A stretch of DNA of 64,000 nucleotides from Chloroflexi bacterium HGW-Chloroflexi-2 (GCA_002840735.1 PHBY01000005.1:174459-238458), one strand, 5' to 3'. Positions 52,993 to 63,163 are shown, counted from the stretch's first letter. Numbers and translations: made by a program. The notes: a model not told the origin generated them from the letters alone.

Positions 52993-54648
52993 ATGAAATC
53001 CATTAAAGATCGCATCTTAATCGTTGAAAACAATCCGGAAATCAGTGATTTCCTGGCAAATCAGGCTTTAGCTTCTACAGACTATCAGGTTTTTCAGGTT
53101 GCTGATGCCAGTAGTGCTATTAATAAAGCTGTTCAAATAAATCCTGATCTCATCATTTCAAACCTGAATTTGCCTGGATTAAGCGGAAAAGACTTACTGA
53201 TTGCGCTTTCCTCACATGGCATCACACCCCCAACCATCATGTTAGCAACCGCAGGACACGAAGAAGACATCATTCAGGCGTTTCGGCTAGGCGCTGCGGA
53301 TTACATAACCTGGCCGATCAGAGATACCGAAGTTGTGTTGGTGGTCGAACGGTTATTGAAACAGGTTCGTGATCGGCGCGAACACATCAATCTTGAAAAT
53401 CGATTAAAAATCACGAATCAACAACTTCAGCAACGTGTTAAAGAATTAACAGCGATTTTTTCCATTGGCAAAGCGGTCACCTCCATCACTAACCACAAAT
53501 TATTGTTTGACAAAATCCTGCTAATATCTGCTCAGGTTAGCCAATCAGATCTGGGTTGGTTCTTGATGAAACAGGAGGAGAAGGGCAAGAATTTTTTATT
53601 AGTTTCTCAATATAATTTGCCTGAAGTTTTCATGTCAAAAATGCATCAAGTTTGGGATGATGGCATCAGTCAGTTGGTAGCCATCTCAGGTGAAACACTC
53701 AACATATCCGGAGAGCCGATCAAACGGTTTAAAGTAAAGGTGTTTGGGGAATCCATCATTATTGTTCCGGTAAAAATACAGCGTCAGGTGATGGGATTGC
53801 TGGTATTGATGCGCAAGCAACCCGAACCATTTTCACAAAGTGAACAACGGTTGTTGGAGGCCGTCACCGATTATGCTTCCATCTCATTTGTGAATGCGAG
53901 ATTATTTCGATCCTATGAAGCACGAGAACAGGCATTATCGCGATTGGTACATCATTCACAAATAAATGAACAGATCATTAATGAGATATTTTTAAAAACG
54001 AAAAATAATCTGGATAATATCCTCTCTACAGGTCAGGAATCATGGAAGAAACTTCAACTTTCTCTTGAATCGAATGATCGGGAACCTTCAAAAAAGCACC
54101 TCGAATCCTTTGATGTTTTTATGCACGAAATTCAGAACCTTGCATCACTACTCCACTCTGATCCTGTTTCCATGAAAGCAAATCAGAACCAGAGGTTTGA
54201 CCTCGTTTCAATGGTAAATGACATTTATGAACGGATTCAACCCATTGTCCAATACCATCAACTTTCAATCAGAAAAGAAATTGTAATAAATTCACTCAAT
54301 ATTGCAGCTGATCCCAATCATATATATGAATCACTAAATGGAATTTTGACGAATGCTATTCAATTCTGTGATGGGAATGGAGAGATATTCATTAAAATCA
54401 ATCAGAACACCGCTTCCAAATCATTTTTATCCATCAGTAATACGGGCAAAATTCCGGATCACATAAAAAAACAATTTCTTTCTGCTCAAAATCATTACGA
54501 AAAACATGAAAAAATTCGGTTTGGTGGCATTGGCATCAGCCTCAACCTGATTCAAAAAATTATTTCCCATTATGGCGGCAGAATCTGGGTGGAAGATCAT
54601 CCGGAGTACGGTGCAACATTCCATCTTGCTTTACCCATCACTGAATAA
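52993..54648 (+). CDS. Receiver-like + GAF + HATPase sensor protein lacking phospho-acceptors
   Basis: This 551-residue protein has a receiver-like domain (1-120), a short coiled coil, a GAF domain (about 150-320) and a HATPase_c domain (about 430-550: SLNGILTNAIQFCDG, then FGGIGISLNLIQKIISHYGGRI). The receiver has Asn57 where the phospho-acceptor Asp should be (LIISNLNLPGLSG), and Trp in place of the conserved Lys (ITWPI). No clear H-box is seen before the ATPase domain. It may act as an ATP-binding regulator or partner of the next gene, not as a normal kinase. It is followed closely by that gene (seven bases). The start has no strong ribosome binding site. Confidence 0.85.
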   Translation: MKSIKDRILIVENNPEISDFLANQALASTDYQVFQVADASSAINKAVQINPDLIISNLNLPGLSGKDLLIALSSHGITPPTIMLATAGHEEDIIQAFRLGAADYITWPIRDTEVVLVVERLLKQVRDRREHINLENRLKITNQQLQQRVKELTAIFSIGKAVTSITNHKLLFDKILLISAQVSQSDLGWFLMKQEEKGKNFLLVSQYNLPEVFMSKMHQVWDDGISQLVAISGETLNISGEPIKRFKVKVFGESIIIVPVKIQRQVMGLLVLMRKQPEPFSQSEQRLLEAVTDYASISFVNARLFRSYEAREQALSRLVHHSQINEQIINEIFLKTKNNLDNILSTGQESWKKLQLSLESNDREPSKKHLESFDVFMHEIQNLASLLHSDPVSMKANQNQRFDLVSMVNDIYERIQPIVQYHQLSIRKEIVINSLNIAADPNHIYESLNGILTNAIQFCDGNGEIFIKINQNTASKSFLSISNTGKIPDHIKKQFLSAQNHYEKHEKIRFGGIGISLNLIQKIISHYGGRIWVEDHPEYGATFHLALPITE

Positions 54649-54655
54649 AGATCTT

Positions 54656-56587
54656 ATGACAACTGAAAACACATCACTTCAAAAAATATTGATCATTAAT
54701 GCAGAAATCCAATCCAATCGACTGCTTGACCAGATAATTCAATCAATGGGTTTTACAGTACTGGTCAGTGAAAGCATTGAAAATGCTCAACAATACTTTA
54801 CGCTCAATATTCCATCAATGGTAATTATTAATGAAAACATTGCTACCCAGAATAATTTCAATTGGATAAAAAGCATTCGACAAAAATACCCATTACTTCC
54901 AATTATTCTTTACACCATAAATGAAAAACATCAGACCCTGAAACAAGCTTTACGATTGGGAATTAACGATTATCTTTCCACACCATTAACAAGGGAAGAC
55001 ATACAAAATTCCATTCAGGCAAATTTATCCCATAGTCAAACATTGCGTAATTATGTTTTATTAGAATCACGTCGGGCAACCCAACAGCTCCAGGCCAGAG
55101 TAAATGACCTGGAAACGCTTACTGATTTAGCCAGAATGGTCACCAGCAGCCTGGATGTCGATGTTGTCTTACGGATGATCGTTGAAGCGGCAGTGGAACT
55201 AACGGGGGCAGAAGAAGGCAGTTTATTACTGATCGACGAAAACACCGGCGAATTATATATGCGTGCTTCACGGAATTTCAATGAAGACTTTGTCTCAACC
55301 TTTCGATTACCCGTGAATGATTCGTTGATTGGCTCCGTGGTTCAACATGGCAAGGTAGTCATTTTCGACGATAATACGCCGCAAAAAATAAAAACCTCCT
55401 ATTTGGTACACAGTCTGGTATATATTCCACTGAAACTGAAAGAACAGATTATTGGTGTATTAGGCGTCGATAACCGCAACAAAAGAATGGTGTTTTCACA
55501 AAGAGATATCGGACTTCTGACAACCATGGCGGAATACGCTGTCATTGCGATTGAAAATTCACGTATTTTTTCTGAGATGGTTGTTGAGCGAACAAAATTA
55601 GAGACCATCATTAATCAGATTGAAGATGGTGTTCTTGTTCTGGACAATAATTTTCGTATTCTGGTCATCAACGAAATTGCAAAAACAGTGTTGCGAGTCA
55701 GCGGTGAACATTTGATCGGTTCACCCATACAGATGTATCCCATTGACTCAGAATTACTGGAAATTATCAAGAAATTTGAAACTTATCTGGGAAAATCGGC
55801 CGAAATCAACTCGGATGATGAACGTGTCTTCAGTGCCCATTTGTCAAAAATAACCAACATCGGATATGCCATTACGTTGCATGATATCACTTCTCTGAAA
55901 AAGATGGATCGCATCAAGAGTGATTTCGTCAGTACGGTATCCCATGATCTGCGATCTCCTCTCACAGCGATTTTGGGATACGTTGACCTGGTTGAAAGAG
56001 CTGGTCCCGTCCAGGACCTTCAAAAAAGTTTTCTGGACCGCATACAATTTTCTGTTCACAATATCACCAACCTGGTAGATGATTTACTTAATCTCGGAAG
56101 AATTGAAGCTGGATTTGACACCCGCAAAGAGCACCTAGACCTGAGTATATTTACCCATCAAGCCATTGACGAATTGAATCCAAAAATTTTACAGTCGAAT
56201 ATCCGTTTAAAAATCAATGTACCGGATTCAATCGGTTTGATTTATGCCAGCCCCATCCAAATGCGGCAATTATTAAATAATCTGCTGACCAATGCCATCA
56301 AATACTCTAAACCAGACACAACCATATCCGTTAATCTGCAAGAGAAAGAGAGTCAATTGATCCTCCAGATTGAAGATCAAGGTTTTGGAATTCCTGCTGT
56401 GGATTTACCCTACATCTTTGATAAATTCTATCGCTCCGGAAATGTGATTGGAACAGAGATACCCGGAAGTGGTCTGGGATTGGCCATTGTTAAATCCATC
56501 GTTGAAAGTCATCAGGGACGTATTTGGGTCGATTCAACCGTAGGGCAAGGATCCACATTTACAGTTGTATTTCCAGTTTCAGAGTGA
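54656..56587 (+). CDS. Hybrid sensor histidine kinase with degenerate receiver, GAF and PAS
   Basis: This protein of about 643 residues has a receiver-like domain (1-125) with Asn59 in place of Asp (VIINENIAT), a GAF domain (about 160-310), a PAS domain (about 330-425), HisKA with a normal H-box (STVSHDLRSPLTAILGY) and HATPase_c (LLNNLLTNAIKYS, then EDQGFGIP and GSGLGLAIVKSIVESHQGRIW). It should autophosphorylate and signal to a separate response regulator, none of which is adjacent. The frame can start earlier (54572), overlapping the previous gene, but homology begins at the ATG 54656. Function of the dead receiver is unknown. Confidence 0.9.
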   Translation: MTTENTSLQKILIINAEIQSNRLLDQIIQSMGFTVLVSESIENAQQYFTLNIPSMVIINENIATQNNFNWIKSIRQKYPLLPIILYTINEKHQTLKQALRLGINDYLSTPLTREDIQNSIQANLSHSQTLRNYVLLESRRATQQLQARVNDLETLTDLARMVTSSLDVDVVLRMIVEAAVELTGAEEGSLLLIDENTGELYMRASRNFNEDFVSTFRLPVNDSLIGSVVQHGKVVIFDDNTPQKIKTSYLVHSLVYIPLKLKEQIIGVLGVDNRNKRMVFSQRDIGLLTTMAEYAVIAIENSRIFSEMVVERTKLETIINQIEDGVLVLDNNFRILVINEIAKTVLRVSGEHLIGSPIQMYPIDSELLEIIKKFETYLGKSAEINSDDERVFSAHLSKITNIGYAITLHDITSLKKMDRIKSDFVSTVSHDLRSPLTAILGYVDLVERAGPVQDLQKSFLDRIQFSVHNITNLVDDLLNLGRIEAGFDTRKEHLDLSIFTHQAIDELNPKILQSNIRLKINVPDSIGLIYASPIQMRQLLNNLLTNAIKYSKPDTTISVNLQEKESQLILQIEDQGFGIPAVDLPYIFDKFYRSGNVIGTEIPGSGLGLAIVKSIVESHQGRIWVDSTVGQGSTFTVVFPVSE

Positions 56588-56595
56588 GTTAAAAT

Positions 56596-56647
56596 AAAAC
56601 CTCTGCTAAGGGCGGTAAGGAGGATAGCAGAGGTTTTGCCAAAGGAG
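56596..56647 (+). terminator. Terminator after the two-sensor unit
   Basis: A perfect 13-bp stem (AAAACCTCTGCTA and TAGCAGAGGTTTT) surrounds a 26-base loop. The following T run is only the stem's TTTT, so termination strength is uncertain; an attenuator role is possible. The rest of the 333-base gap holds the promoter below and nothing else I recognise. Confidence 0.7.
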
Positions 56648-56827
56648 GAGACAGTGATGAGATGAGGTTTATCTAATTTCTTTCGTCTCCGCTATTAACT
56701 ATAACGCGGTCAGATTTTTAAATGCAGCTATAAACGTCATGACAGATCATGATTTTTCTCCTTCGATTTGTCGTAAAAAGCGTTAAATCAGTATCTTTAT
56801 CTTTCATGAACCTGAATCCGTTCTAAC

Positions 56828-56856
56828 TTGACGTCCAATTGCGGTTATGCTACTAT
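56828..56856 (+). promoter_or_regulatory. Promoter for the LysM lipoprotein gene
   Basis: TTGACG (56828-56833) and TACTAT (56851-56856) are 17 bases apart. The predicted start near 56863 gives a leader of about 58 bases. Confidence 0.6.
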
Positions 56857-56920
56857 TTTGATAAGCTTAAAAAATAAAAGTACTGCCATTTGATGGTTTT
56901 AGCAGAAGGAGATCTCTCTC

Positions 56921-57580
56921 ATGAAAAAAATCGTTTATCCAATGATCTTAATCATTTTGATGTTAAGCCTGGTACTGGGAGGATGTACACGCTCAGCAAC
57001 TAAAGGTGGTGGTGGAGATGTAGCTGTAGATACACCCGATATTCCATTTCCAGTTGGACCAGAAAACAATCCCAATCGTATCACTGAAATCATCGCTGTA
57101 ACCCATACAGCAGCAGCTCAGGTAAGCGGGGATGATGAACAGCCTGCGCAGGAAGTCGCCACAGCAACCCCTGAGGCTGTTTTAGAAGAGACTCCGAAAT
57201 CATTACCTACGACAGCAGCAATTGTCGTTCCTACAGCCACGCCTGGCCTTCCAACCACATATACAGTTCAGGATGGTGAATTCCCATATTGCCTTGCCCG
57301 TAGATTTAATATTAATCCGAATGATTTGGTAAGTATTAATAACATAAGTGGATTGGTTGCACCCGGAACAGTGTTGACCATTCCAACCAATAGCACCTGG
57401 CCAAGTGAGTTTGAACGGGCATTAATTTCTCATCCTACCACTTACAACGTACTTGCCGGTGACACAATCTACAAAATTGCCTGTCAGTTCGGAGATGTAG
57501 ATCCCAATGACATCATTTTCGCCAACAATCTGGTAGAGCCTTATACACTCACAGCCGGTCAGGTAATCAATATCCCATAA
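56921..57580 (+). CDS. LysM-domain lipoprotein
   Basis: This 219-residue protein has a lipoprotein signal (MKKIVYPMILIILMLSLVLGGC, cleavage before Cys22), a Gly/Thr/Pro-rich spacer (about 25-110) and two LysM domains (about 112-158, TYTVQDGEFPYCLARRFNI; and about 170-218, TYNVLAGDTIYKIACQFGD). LysM binds GlcNAc-containing polymers such as peptidoglycan. It likely tethers the membrane to the wall or a sheath. An AAGGAGA site precedes the ATG, and a GC-rich hairpin follows the stop. Confidence 0.92.
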   Translation: MKKIVYPMILIILMLSLVLGGCTRSATKGGGGDVAVDTPDIPFPVGPENNPNRITEIIAVTHTAAAQVSGDDEQPAQEVATATPEAVLEETPKSLPTTAAIVVPTATPGLPTTYTVQDGEFPYCLARRFNINPNDLVSINNISGLVAPGTVLTIPTNSTWPSEFERALISHPTTYNVLAGDTIYKIACQFGDVDPNDIIFANNLVEPYTLTAGQVINIP

Positions 57581-57607
57581 TCAAAATGTTTTTTTCATAA
57601 ATACCCG

Positions 57608-57637
57608 GCGGGGGTTTTACCCCCGCTTTATCCTTTA
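57608..57637 (+). terminator. Hairpin terminator after the LysM gene
   Basis: GCGGGGG pairs with CCCCCGC around a five-base loop, followed by TTTATCCTTT. Confidence 0.75.
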
Positions 57638-57653
57638 AATGAGGAGTCATCTT

Positions 57654-58190
57654 GTGGATTTTAAAATACTCAAGCGTGAATCAGTTTATCAAGGCCGTGC
57701 ATTCAAAGTACAAAAAGTATTTTTAGAATTGCCAAACCAGAAACAAAGATATTATGATCTGGTGGATCATAATGATTCTGTTACCATTCTACCCATTGAT
57801 AAGAATAGCGACGTGTATTTTGTGACTCAATACCGTCTGGGTTCTGAAAGTCAATTATTGGAATTGCCGGCAGGGGTGGTTGAGGATAATGAAACACCTC
57901 ACGTCTGTGCAATGCGGGAAATACAGGAAGAAATTGGGATGGCAGCAGAGAATTTACAATTATTAGGAGACTTTTACCTGGTGCCAGGATATTCCAATGA
58001 GCACATGTACACCTATCTGGCAACGGGACTTTTCCCATCTGCACTCAACCCGGATGCAGATGAATTCCTCCATATCTCCCGAATACCATATGATCAGGTA
58101 TTGGAAATGATGCGGTCAGGCAAAATTCAGGATGCAAAAACACTGGCAACCTTAGCGCTGGCACTTCCAATCCTTGGTTTTCCTTCATAA
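57654..58190 (+). CDS. NUDIX hydrolase, ADP-ribose pyrophosphatase type
   Basis: A protein of about 178 residues with a full NUDIX box at about residues 77-99 (GVVEDNETPHVCAMREIQEEIG; pattern G-x5-E-x7-R-E-x-x-E-E-x-G). The preceding YRLGSESQLLELPAG is typical of ADP-ribose pyrophosphatases. It hydrolyses ADP-ribose or related nucleotide sugars to AMP and a sugar phosphate. GTG at 57654 is chosen since GAGGAG lies seven bases before it; an ATG at 57639 overlaps that site. Confidence 0.92.
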   Translation: MDFKILKRESVYQGRAFKVQKVFLELPNQKQRYYDLVDHNDSVTILPIDKNSDVYFVTQYRLGSESQLLELPAGVVEDNETPHVCAMREIQEEIGMAAENLQLLGDFYLVPGYSNEHMYTYLATGLFPSALNPDADEFLHISRIPYDQVLEMMRSGKIQDAKTLATLALALPILGFPS

Positions 58191-58242
58191 TTTATTTGTG
58201 CTTTTTTTCTCAAATTATTCGTATTATAAGCTAATTTTCCAT

Positions 58243-58475
58243 TATAATACCTGCATAAACCTGTCCTATCGGGGGAAACCAAACCAGAACCAAAATTCCG
58301 GCAAGGTTGTCTGAACTTTATGACAGGAAACTCAGAGTATTATGATCATTATTACTATTATTTTTAGAACGACTCTTTTACACTTAGGAATTGGATTAAA
58401 TAAAGAACTATAAGATTTACACATTCTTTTGAACAATCTCGGATAAAACCGAAGAAAAATTAATGGAGATTTATC
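58243..58475 (+). promoter_or_regulatory. Candidate -10 element and long leader of nifJ
   Basis: TATAAT at 58243-58248 has only a weak -35. Transcription from here would give a leader of about 220 bases. Within it CCTGTC (58260-58265) and GACAGG (58322-58327) could pair, enclosing a possible smaller AACC/GGTT stem. It matches no riboswitch that I know. The leader's role is unproven. Confidence 0.35.
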
Positions 58476-61400
58476 ATGTCTAATATAATCACAATCGATG
58501 CAAATGAAGCGGTCGCCAGGGTTGCATACAGACTTAACGAAGTGATTGCCATTTATCCAATCACGCCTTCATCTGGTATGGGTGAGTTTTCAGATGCCTG
58601 GTCAGCACAACAATTGAAAAACATCTGGGGAACAGTCCCCCTGGTTGCAGAAATGCAATCTGAAGGTGGCGCTGCTGGTGCTGTTCATGGTGCTCTTCAA
58701 ACAGGTTCATTAACCACCACCTTCACAGCTTCACAAGGATTGTTATTGATGATCCCGAACATGTTTAAGATTGCCGGTGAATTAACACCTACCGTATTTC
58801 ATGTTTCAGCCCGTACCATCGCTGCTCACGCCTTATCAATTTATGGAGACCATTCCGACATTATGGCAGTTAGATCGACTGGTTTTGCATTATTAGGCTC
58901 CCGTTCAGTTCAGGAAGCCCATGATTTTGCATTAATTTCAACGGCAGCTTCTCTTAAGAGCCGCATTCCTTTTGTGCACTTCTTTGATGGATTCCGGACA
59001 TCTCATGAAGTCAACAAAATTAGAGAGTTAACAGAAGACGATATGCGCGCCATGATCGACTATGACACCATCGTTGCACATCGCAATCGCTCATTAAACC
59101 CGGAACGACCCGTTATACGCGGAACAGCACAAAACCCGGATGTCTTCTTCCAGGCCCGAGAAACAGTCAACCAGTATTACAACGACTGCCCAGCCACAGT
59201 TCAGGAGGCAATGGACGCTTTTGCCAAATTAACAGGCAGACACTACCATTTATTTGATTATTTTGGTGCGCCGGATGCTGATCGAGTGGTGATTGTCATG
59301 GGTTCTGGGGCTGAGACCGTGGAAGAAACAGCTAAAAAACTGATCGCAAACGGTGAAAAGATCGGTGTGATTACTGTTCATCTGTATCGCCCATTTTCAG
59401 TCGAACATTTGATGAAGGCACTCCCTGCAACTGTCAAATCAATCGCAGTGCTGGATCGCACCAAGGAACCTGGAGCTGTAGGAGAACCACTTTTAGGTGA
59501 TGTCATTTCTGGTCTATACGAAGGTAAAGCGCTGGGATTAGCCCCCTTCAGTGATCTTCCTAAAGTTATAGGTGGACGTTATGGACTTTCATCAAAGGAA
59601 TTTACCCCAGCGATGGCAAAAGCCATTTTTGATGAATTAAAGAAAGATAATCCCAAGAATCACTTCACAATTGGTATCAATGATGACCTGACTCATACAA
59701 GCCTTGAATATGATCACACATTTTCTATTTTCAATCCAAATTCGACCCGCTGTGTCTTCTTCGGTTTAGGAGCAGATGGTACAGTTGGAGCGAATAAAAA
59801 CTCCATCAAGATTATAGGTGAAGAAACAGATTACGGTGCCCAGGGCTTTTTCTACTATGACTCCAAAAAATCAGGTTCCATCACCATTTCTCACCTGCGC
59901 TTCGGTCCTGATGAAATAAGAGCCCCTTACTTAATTGGTGTGGGTGAAGCAAATTTCGTTGCCTGCCATCAGTTCAATTTCCTTGAAAAAATAGACGTGC
60001 TGAAATATGCTGAAGTTGGTGCTGTTTTTCTGCTCAATGCCACCTATAAACATGATGAAGTATGGAACCAGTTGCCGGTTGAAGTTCAAAAACAAATCAT
60101 CAAGAAGAAATTAAAATTCTACACAATTGACGCAAACGAAGTTGCCGAAAAAACCGGCATGGGAAACCGCATCAACACCATCATGCAGACCTGCTTCTTT
60201 GCGATCAGCGGTGTCCTGCCCCGCGAAGAAGCCATTGCCGAAATAAAGAAATCGATCAAAAAGACATATGGTAAACGTGGGGACGCAGTCGTCAAACGCA
60301 ACTTTGAAGCTGTGGATCATACATTAGCCAATTTACATGTGGTTAATTACGCTGAGAATGCTTCCAGTGCATTGAAGTTGCGACCGGCCATGGCAAGTGA
60401 AGCTCCCGATTTTGTCCGCAATGTTCTTGGACCCATGGTTGTTTATGAAGGAGATGGTGTTCCCGTCAGCGCGCTACCCCACGATGGGACTTTCCCAACT
60501 GCAACCAGCCAATGGGAAAAGCGAAACATTTCAATGGATATCCCAGTCTGGGATCCGGATGTGTGTATCCAATGTGGAAAATGTGTATTTGTCTGCCCGC
60601 ATGCCGTGATTCGAATGAAAGTCTACGATGGCCAATTATTAGATGATGCGCCTGAAACTTTCAAATCTATCGATGCAAAATTTAAAGGCGTCCCCGGTGA
60701 TAAATATACCATTCAGGTTGCTCCAGAAGATTGTACTGGCTGTGCGTTGTGTGTCGAAGCTTGCCCGGCAAAGAACAAAACCCAGGCTGGTTTGAAAGCC
60801 ATTAATATGGCATCACAACCTCCCATTCGCGAAACAGAACGAGAGAATTGGAATTACTTCCTGTCCATCCCTGATATTGAAAGGGCAGAAATTGAAACCA
60901 CTACAGTCAAAAATTCACAATTACTCAGACCATTATTCGAGTTCTCCGGGGCCTGCGCCGGTTGTGGTGAGACTCCATATATAAAACTGCTCTCTCAATT
61001 ATTTGGTGATCGAACCATTGTTGCCAATGCAACCGGTTGCTCTTCCATTTACGGTGGCAACTTGCCAACAACACCGTGGGCGGTCAATAGTAAAGGTCGC
61101 GGACCTGCATGGTCAAATTCCTTATTTGAAGATAATGCCGAATTTGGTCTTGGTATGCGTTTAACTGTCGATCGCCAGACTGAATTTGCCAAAGAACTGC
61201 TACAGAGTCTGTCCGATCAAATTGGAGCAGAACTGGTTACTGAGATCCTATATGCCGACCAGACGACAGATGCTGGCATTGATGCCCAGCGAGATCGTGT
61301 GGCTATTCTCAAACAAAAACTGTCTGTCATGCAGGATCCTAAGGCAAAACATTTGCTCTCCGTGGCGGATTTCCTGGTCAAGAAGACAGTCTGGATCATT

Positions 61401-62054
61401 GGTGGAGATGGATGGGCTTACGATATCGGCTACGGCGGGTTGGACCACGTTTTAGCTTCAGGACGCAATATCAACGTTTTGGTACTCGACACTGAAGTTT
61501 ACTCCAACACCGGTGGTCAGGCATCAAAAGCCACTCCACGAGCAGCGGTGGCAAAATTCGCTGCTAATGGTAAACCTTTACCCAAAAAAGATCTGGGCAT
61601 GATTGCCATGGCATATGGATATGTCTACGTAGCCAAAGTTGCCATGGGTGCTAATGATGCACAAACACTTAAAGCATTCAAAGAAGCAGAAGCTTTTGAG
61701 GGTCCTTCCATTATCATTGCTTACAGTCACTGTATTGCTCATGGTATCGACATGCAAAAGGGTTTGGAACAACAAAAATTGGCTGTCCAATCCGGAGTCT
61801 GGCCAATTTACCGCTACAACCCCGATTTCATTGCCAACGGTAAGAATCCATTGATCATTGATAGCAAAGATCCTTCCATCTCTGTTCAGGAATATGCTTA
61901 CAACGAAACTCGCTATCGTATGCTCCTGCAAAGTGACGAAGCACGTGCAGAAAAATTAATGGTCGAGGCAAAAAATGATGTAAGTAAACGCTGGGAACTT
62001 TATAAACAAATGGCAAAAATTGAATATAAAGCTACCAATGGTGATAGTGCATAA
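58476..62054 (+). CDS. nifJ: Pyruvate:ferredoxin (flavodoxin) oxidoreductase
   Basis: This 1192-residue protein is a full-length single-chain PFOR. Domain I has NEVIAIYPITPSSGMGEFSDAW and the GGAAGAVHGAL stretch; the middle has the CoA-binding and gamma regions. Two 4Fe-4S clusters are bound by CIQCGKCVFVCPHAV (about 697) and CTGCALCVEACPAK (about 753). A third cluster is indicated by ACAGCGETPYIKLL. The TPP site is GGDGWAYDIGYGGLDHVLASG (about 975) with NTGGQ. It oxidises pyruvate to acetyl-CoA and CO2 and reduces ferredoxin in anaerobic metabolism. TGGAGA precedes the ATG. The adjacent gene is probably co-transcribed (79 bases). Confidence 0.98.
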   Translation: MSNIITIDANEAVARVAYRLNEVIAIYPITPSSGMGEFSDAWSAQQLKNIWGTVPLVAEMQSEGGAAGAVHGALQTGSLTTTFTASQGLLLMIPNMFKIAGELTPTVFHVSARTIAAHALSIYGDHSDIMAVRSTGFALLGSRSVQEAHDFALISTAASLKSRIPFVHFFDGFRTSHEVNKIRELTEDDMRAMIDYDTIVAHRNRSLNPERPVIRGTAQNPDVFFQARETVNQYYNDCPATVQEAMDAFAKLTGRHYHLFDYFGAPDADRVVIVMGSGAETVEETAKKLIANGEKIGVITVHLYRPFSVEHLMKALPATVKSIAVLDRTKEPGAVGEPLLGDVISGLYEGKALGLAPFSDLPKVIGGRYGLSSKEFTPAMAKAIFDELKKDNPKNHFTIGINDDLTHTSLEYDHTFSIFNPNSTRCVFFGLGADGTVGANKNSIKIIGEETDYGAQGFFYYDSKKSGSITISHLRFGPDEIRAPYLIGVGEANFVACHQFNFLEKIDVLKYAEVGAVFLLNATYKHDEVWNQLPVEVQKQIIKKKLKFYTIDANEVAEKTGMGNRINTIMQTCFFAISGVLPREEAIAEIKKSIKKTYGKRGDAVVKRNFEAVDHTLANLHVVNYAENASSALKLRPAMASEAPDFVRNVLGPMVVYEGDGVPVSALPHDGTFPTATSQWEKRNISMDIPVWDPDVCIQCGKCVFVCPHAVIRMKVYDGQLLDDAPETFKSIDAKFKGVPGDKYTIQVAPEDCTGCALCVEACPAKNKTQAGLKAINMASQPPIRETERENWNYFLSIPDIERAEIETTTVKNSQLLRPLFEFSGACAGCGETPYIKLLSQLFGDRTIVANATGCSSIYGGNLPTTPWAVNSKGRGPAWSNSLFEDNAEFGLGMRLTVDRQTEFAKELLQSLSDQIGAELVTEILYADQTTDAGIDAQRDRVAILKQKLSVMQDPKAKHLLSVADFLVKKTVWIIGGDGWAYDIGYGGLDHVLASGRNINVLVLDTEVYSNTGGQASKATPRAAVAKFAANGKPLPKKDLGMIAMAYGYVYVAKVAMGANDAQTLKAFKEAEAFEGPSIIIAYSHCIAHGIDMQKGLEQQKLAVQSGVWPIYRYNPDFIANGKNPLIIDSKDPSISVQEYAYNETRYRMLLQSDEARAEKLMVEAKNDVSKRWELYKQMAKIEYKATNGDSA

Positions 62055-62133
62055 TCACTAATCAATAGTTTGGGTGGTTGTTATAATATATAAAAATAAC
62101 CACCTCAAATTATCTATAAGGGAGAAATTAGAA

Positions 62134-63138
62134 ATGACCGATCTCAGCACCACTTATTTAGGCTTGAAACTTAAGAATCCAATGGTGGCTTCTGCTTCCC
62201 CGCTTTCCAAAAAAGTTGAAAATGTGAAACAGTTGGAAGATGCTGGTATTGGAGCTGTTGTCATGTATTCATTATTTGAGGAACAGATCACCCACGAAAG
62301 CAACGCTTTGGATTATTTCCTCAATCGCGGAAGTGAGAGTTACGCCGAAGCAATGACGTATTTTCCTGAAATGGAAAGCTACAATATCGGCCCGGATTCT
62401 TATCTCAATCTGGTAAGCAAGATTAAAGAAGCAGTCGACATTCCCGTTATTGGTTCCTTAAATGGAGTTTCAACCGGTGGATGGATTGAGTATGCCAAAA
62501 AGATCGAACAGGCTGGCGCAGATGCCCTGGAATTGAATATTTATTACATTCCAACCGATGTAAAAATGCTCAGCAAAGAACTGGAAGATGCTCAGGTAGA
62601 GTTGGTCGCTAATGTAAAACGGCAACTCAGCATTCCTCTGGCAGTTAAATTAAGTCCGTATTACACGGCTCTACCAGCTTTTGCCAAAAGACTGAGTAAT
62701 GCAGGTGTTGATGGTCTGGTATTATTCAATCGCTTCTATCAGCCTGATATTGACACAGAGACTCTTGAAGTCATACCCAATCTGGTTCTAAGCGATTCCA
62801 ATGATTTACGTCTTCCTTTGCGCTGGGTAGCCATTCTCTATGGAAAAATTAAAGCAGATCTGGCATTAACCAGTGGTGTTCACAATGAAATAGATGTGCT
62901 CAAAGCCATGATGGCTGGCGCAAATGTGGTTGAAATCACTTCAGAATTTTTGGCAAATGGAATTGGAAGAACGACAGAAATTCTGCATGGAATGGAAGAA
63001 TGGATGAAAGAGTATGAATACAAATCCGTCAGTCAGATGCGTGGCAGTATGAGTCACAAATCGGTTGCAGAACCAGCTGCGTTTGAAAGAGCCAATTATA
63101 TGAAAGCCTTACAATCCTTTGACAACAAAGTTTTATAA
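62134..63138 (+). CDS. Dihydroorotate dehydrogenase-like protein
   Basis: A protein of about 334 residues forming a TIM barrel of the DHODH family: [43 protein letters not shown] at the start, [36 protein letters not shown] in the middle and [24 protein letters not shown] at the end. The conserved FMN-binding and substrate residues are partly changed, so it is not a typical PyrD. Similar proteins sit next to PFOR genes in several anaerobes, suggesting a redox role; the substrate is unknown. GGGAG before the ATG at 62134 makes it the start, not the earlier ATG at 62074. Confidence 0.9.
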   Translation: MTDLSTTYLGLKLKNPMVASASPLSKKVENVKQLEDAGIGAVVMYSLFEEQITHESNALDYFLNRGSESYAEAMTYFPEMESYNIGPDSYLNLVSKIKEAVDIPVIGSLNGVSTGGWIEYAKKIEQAGADALELNIYYIPTDVKMLSKELEDAQVELVANVKRQLSIPLAVKLSPYYTALPAFAKRLSNAGVDGLVLFNRFYQPDIDTETLEVIPNLVLSDSNDLRLPLRWVAILYGKIKADLALTSGVHNEIDVLKAMMAGANVVEITSEFLANGIGRTTEILHGMEEWMKEYEYKSVSQMRGSMSHKSVAEPAAFERANYMKALQSFDNKVL

Positions 63139-63163
63139 ACAAAATTAAAATTACGAGATAACT

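Noticed and set aside
58260..58327. Known riboswitch (c-di-GMP, SAM, TPP, cobalamin) in the nifJ leader
   Set aside because: None of the conserved cores of these classes can be seen.
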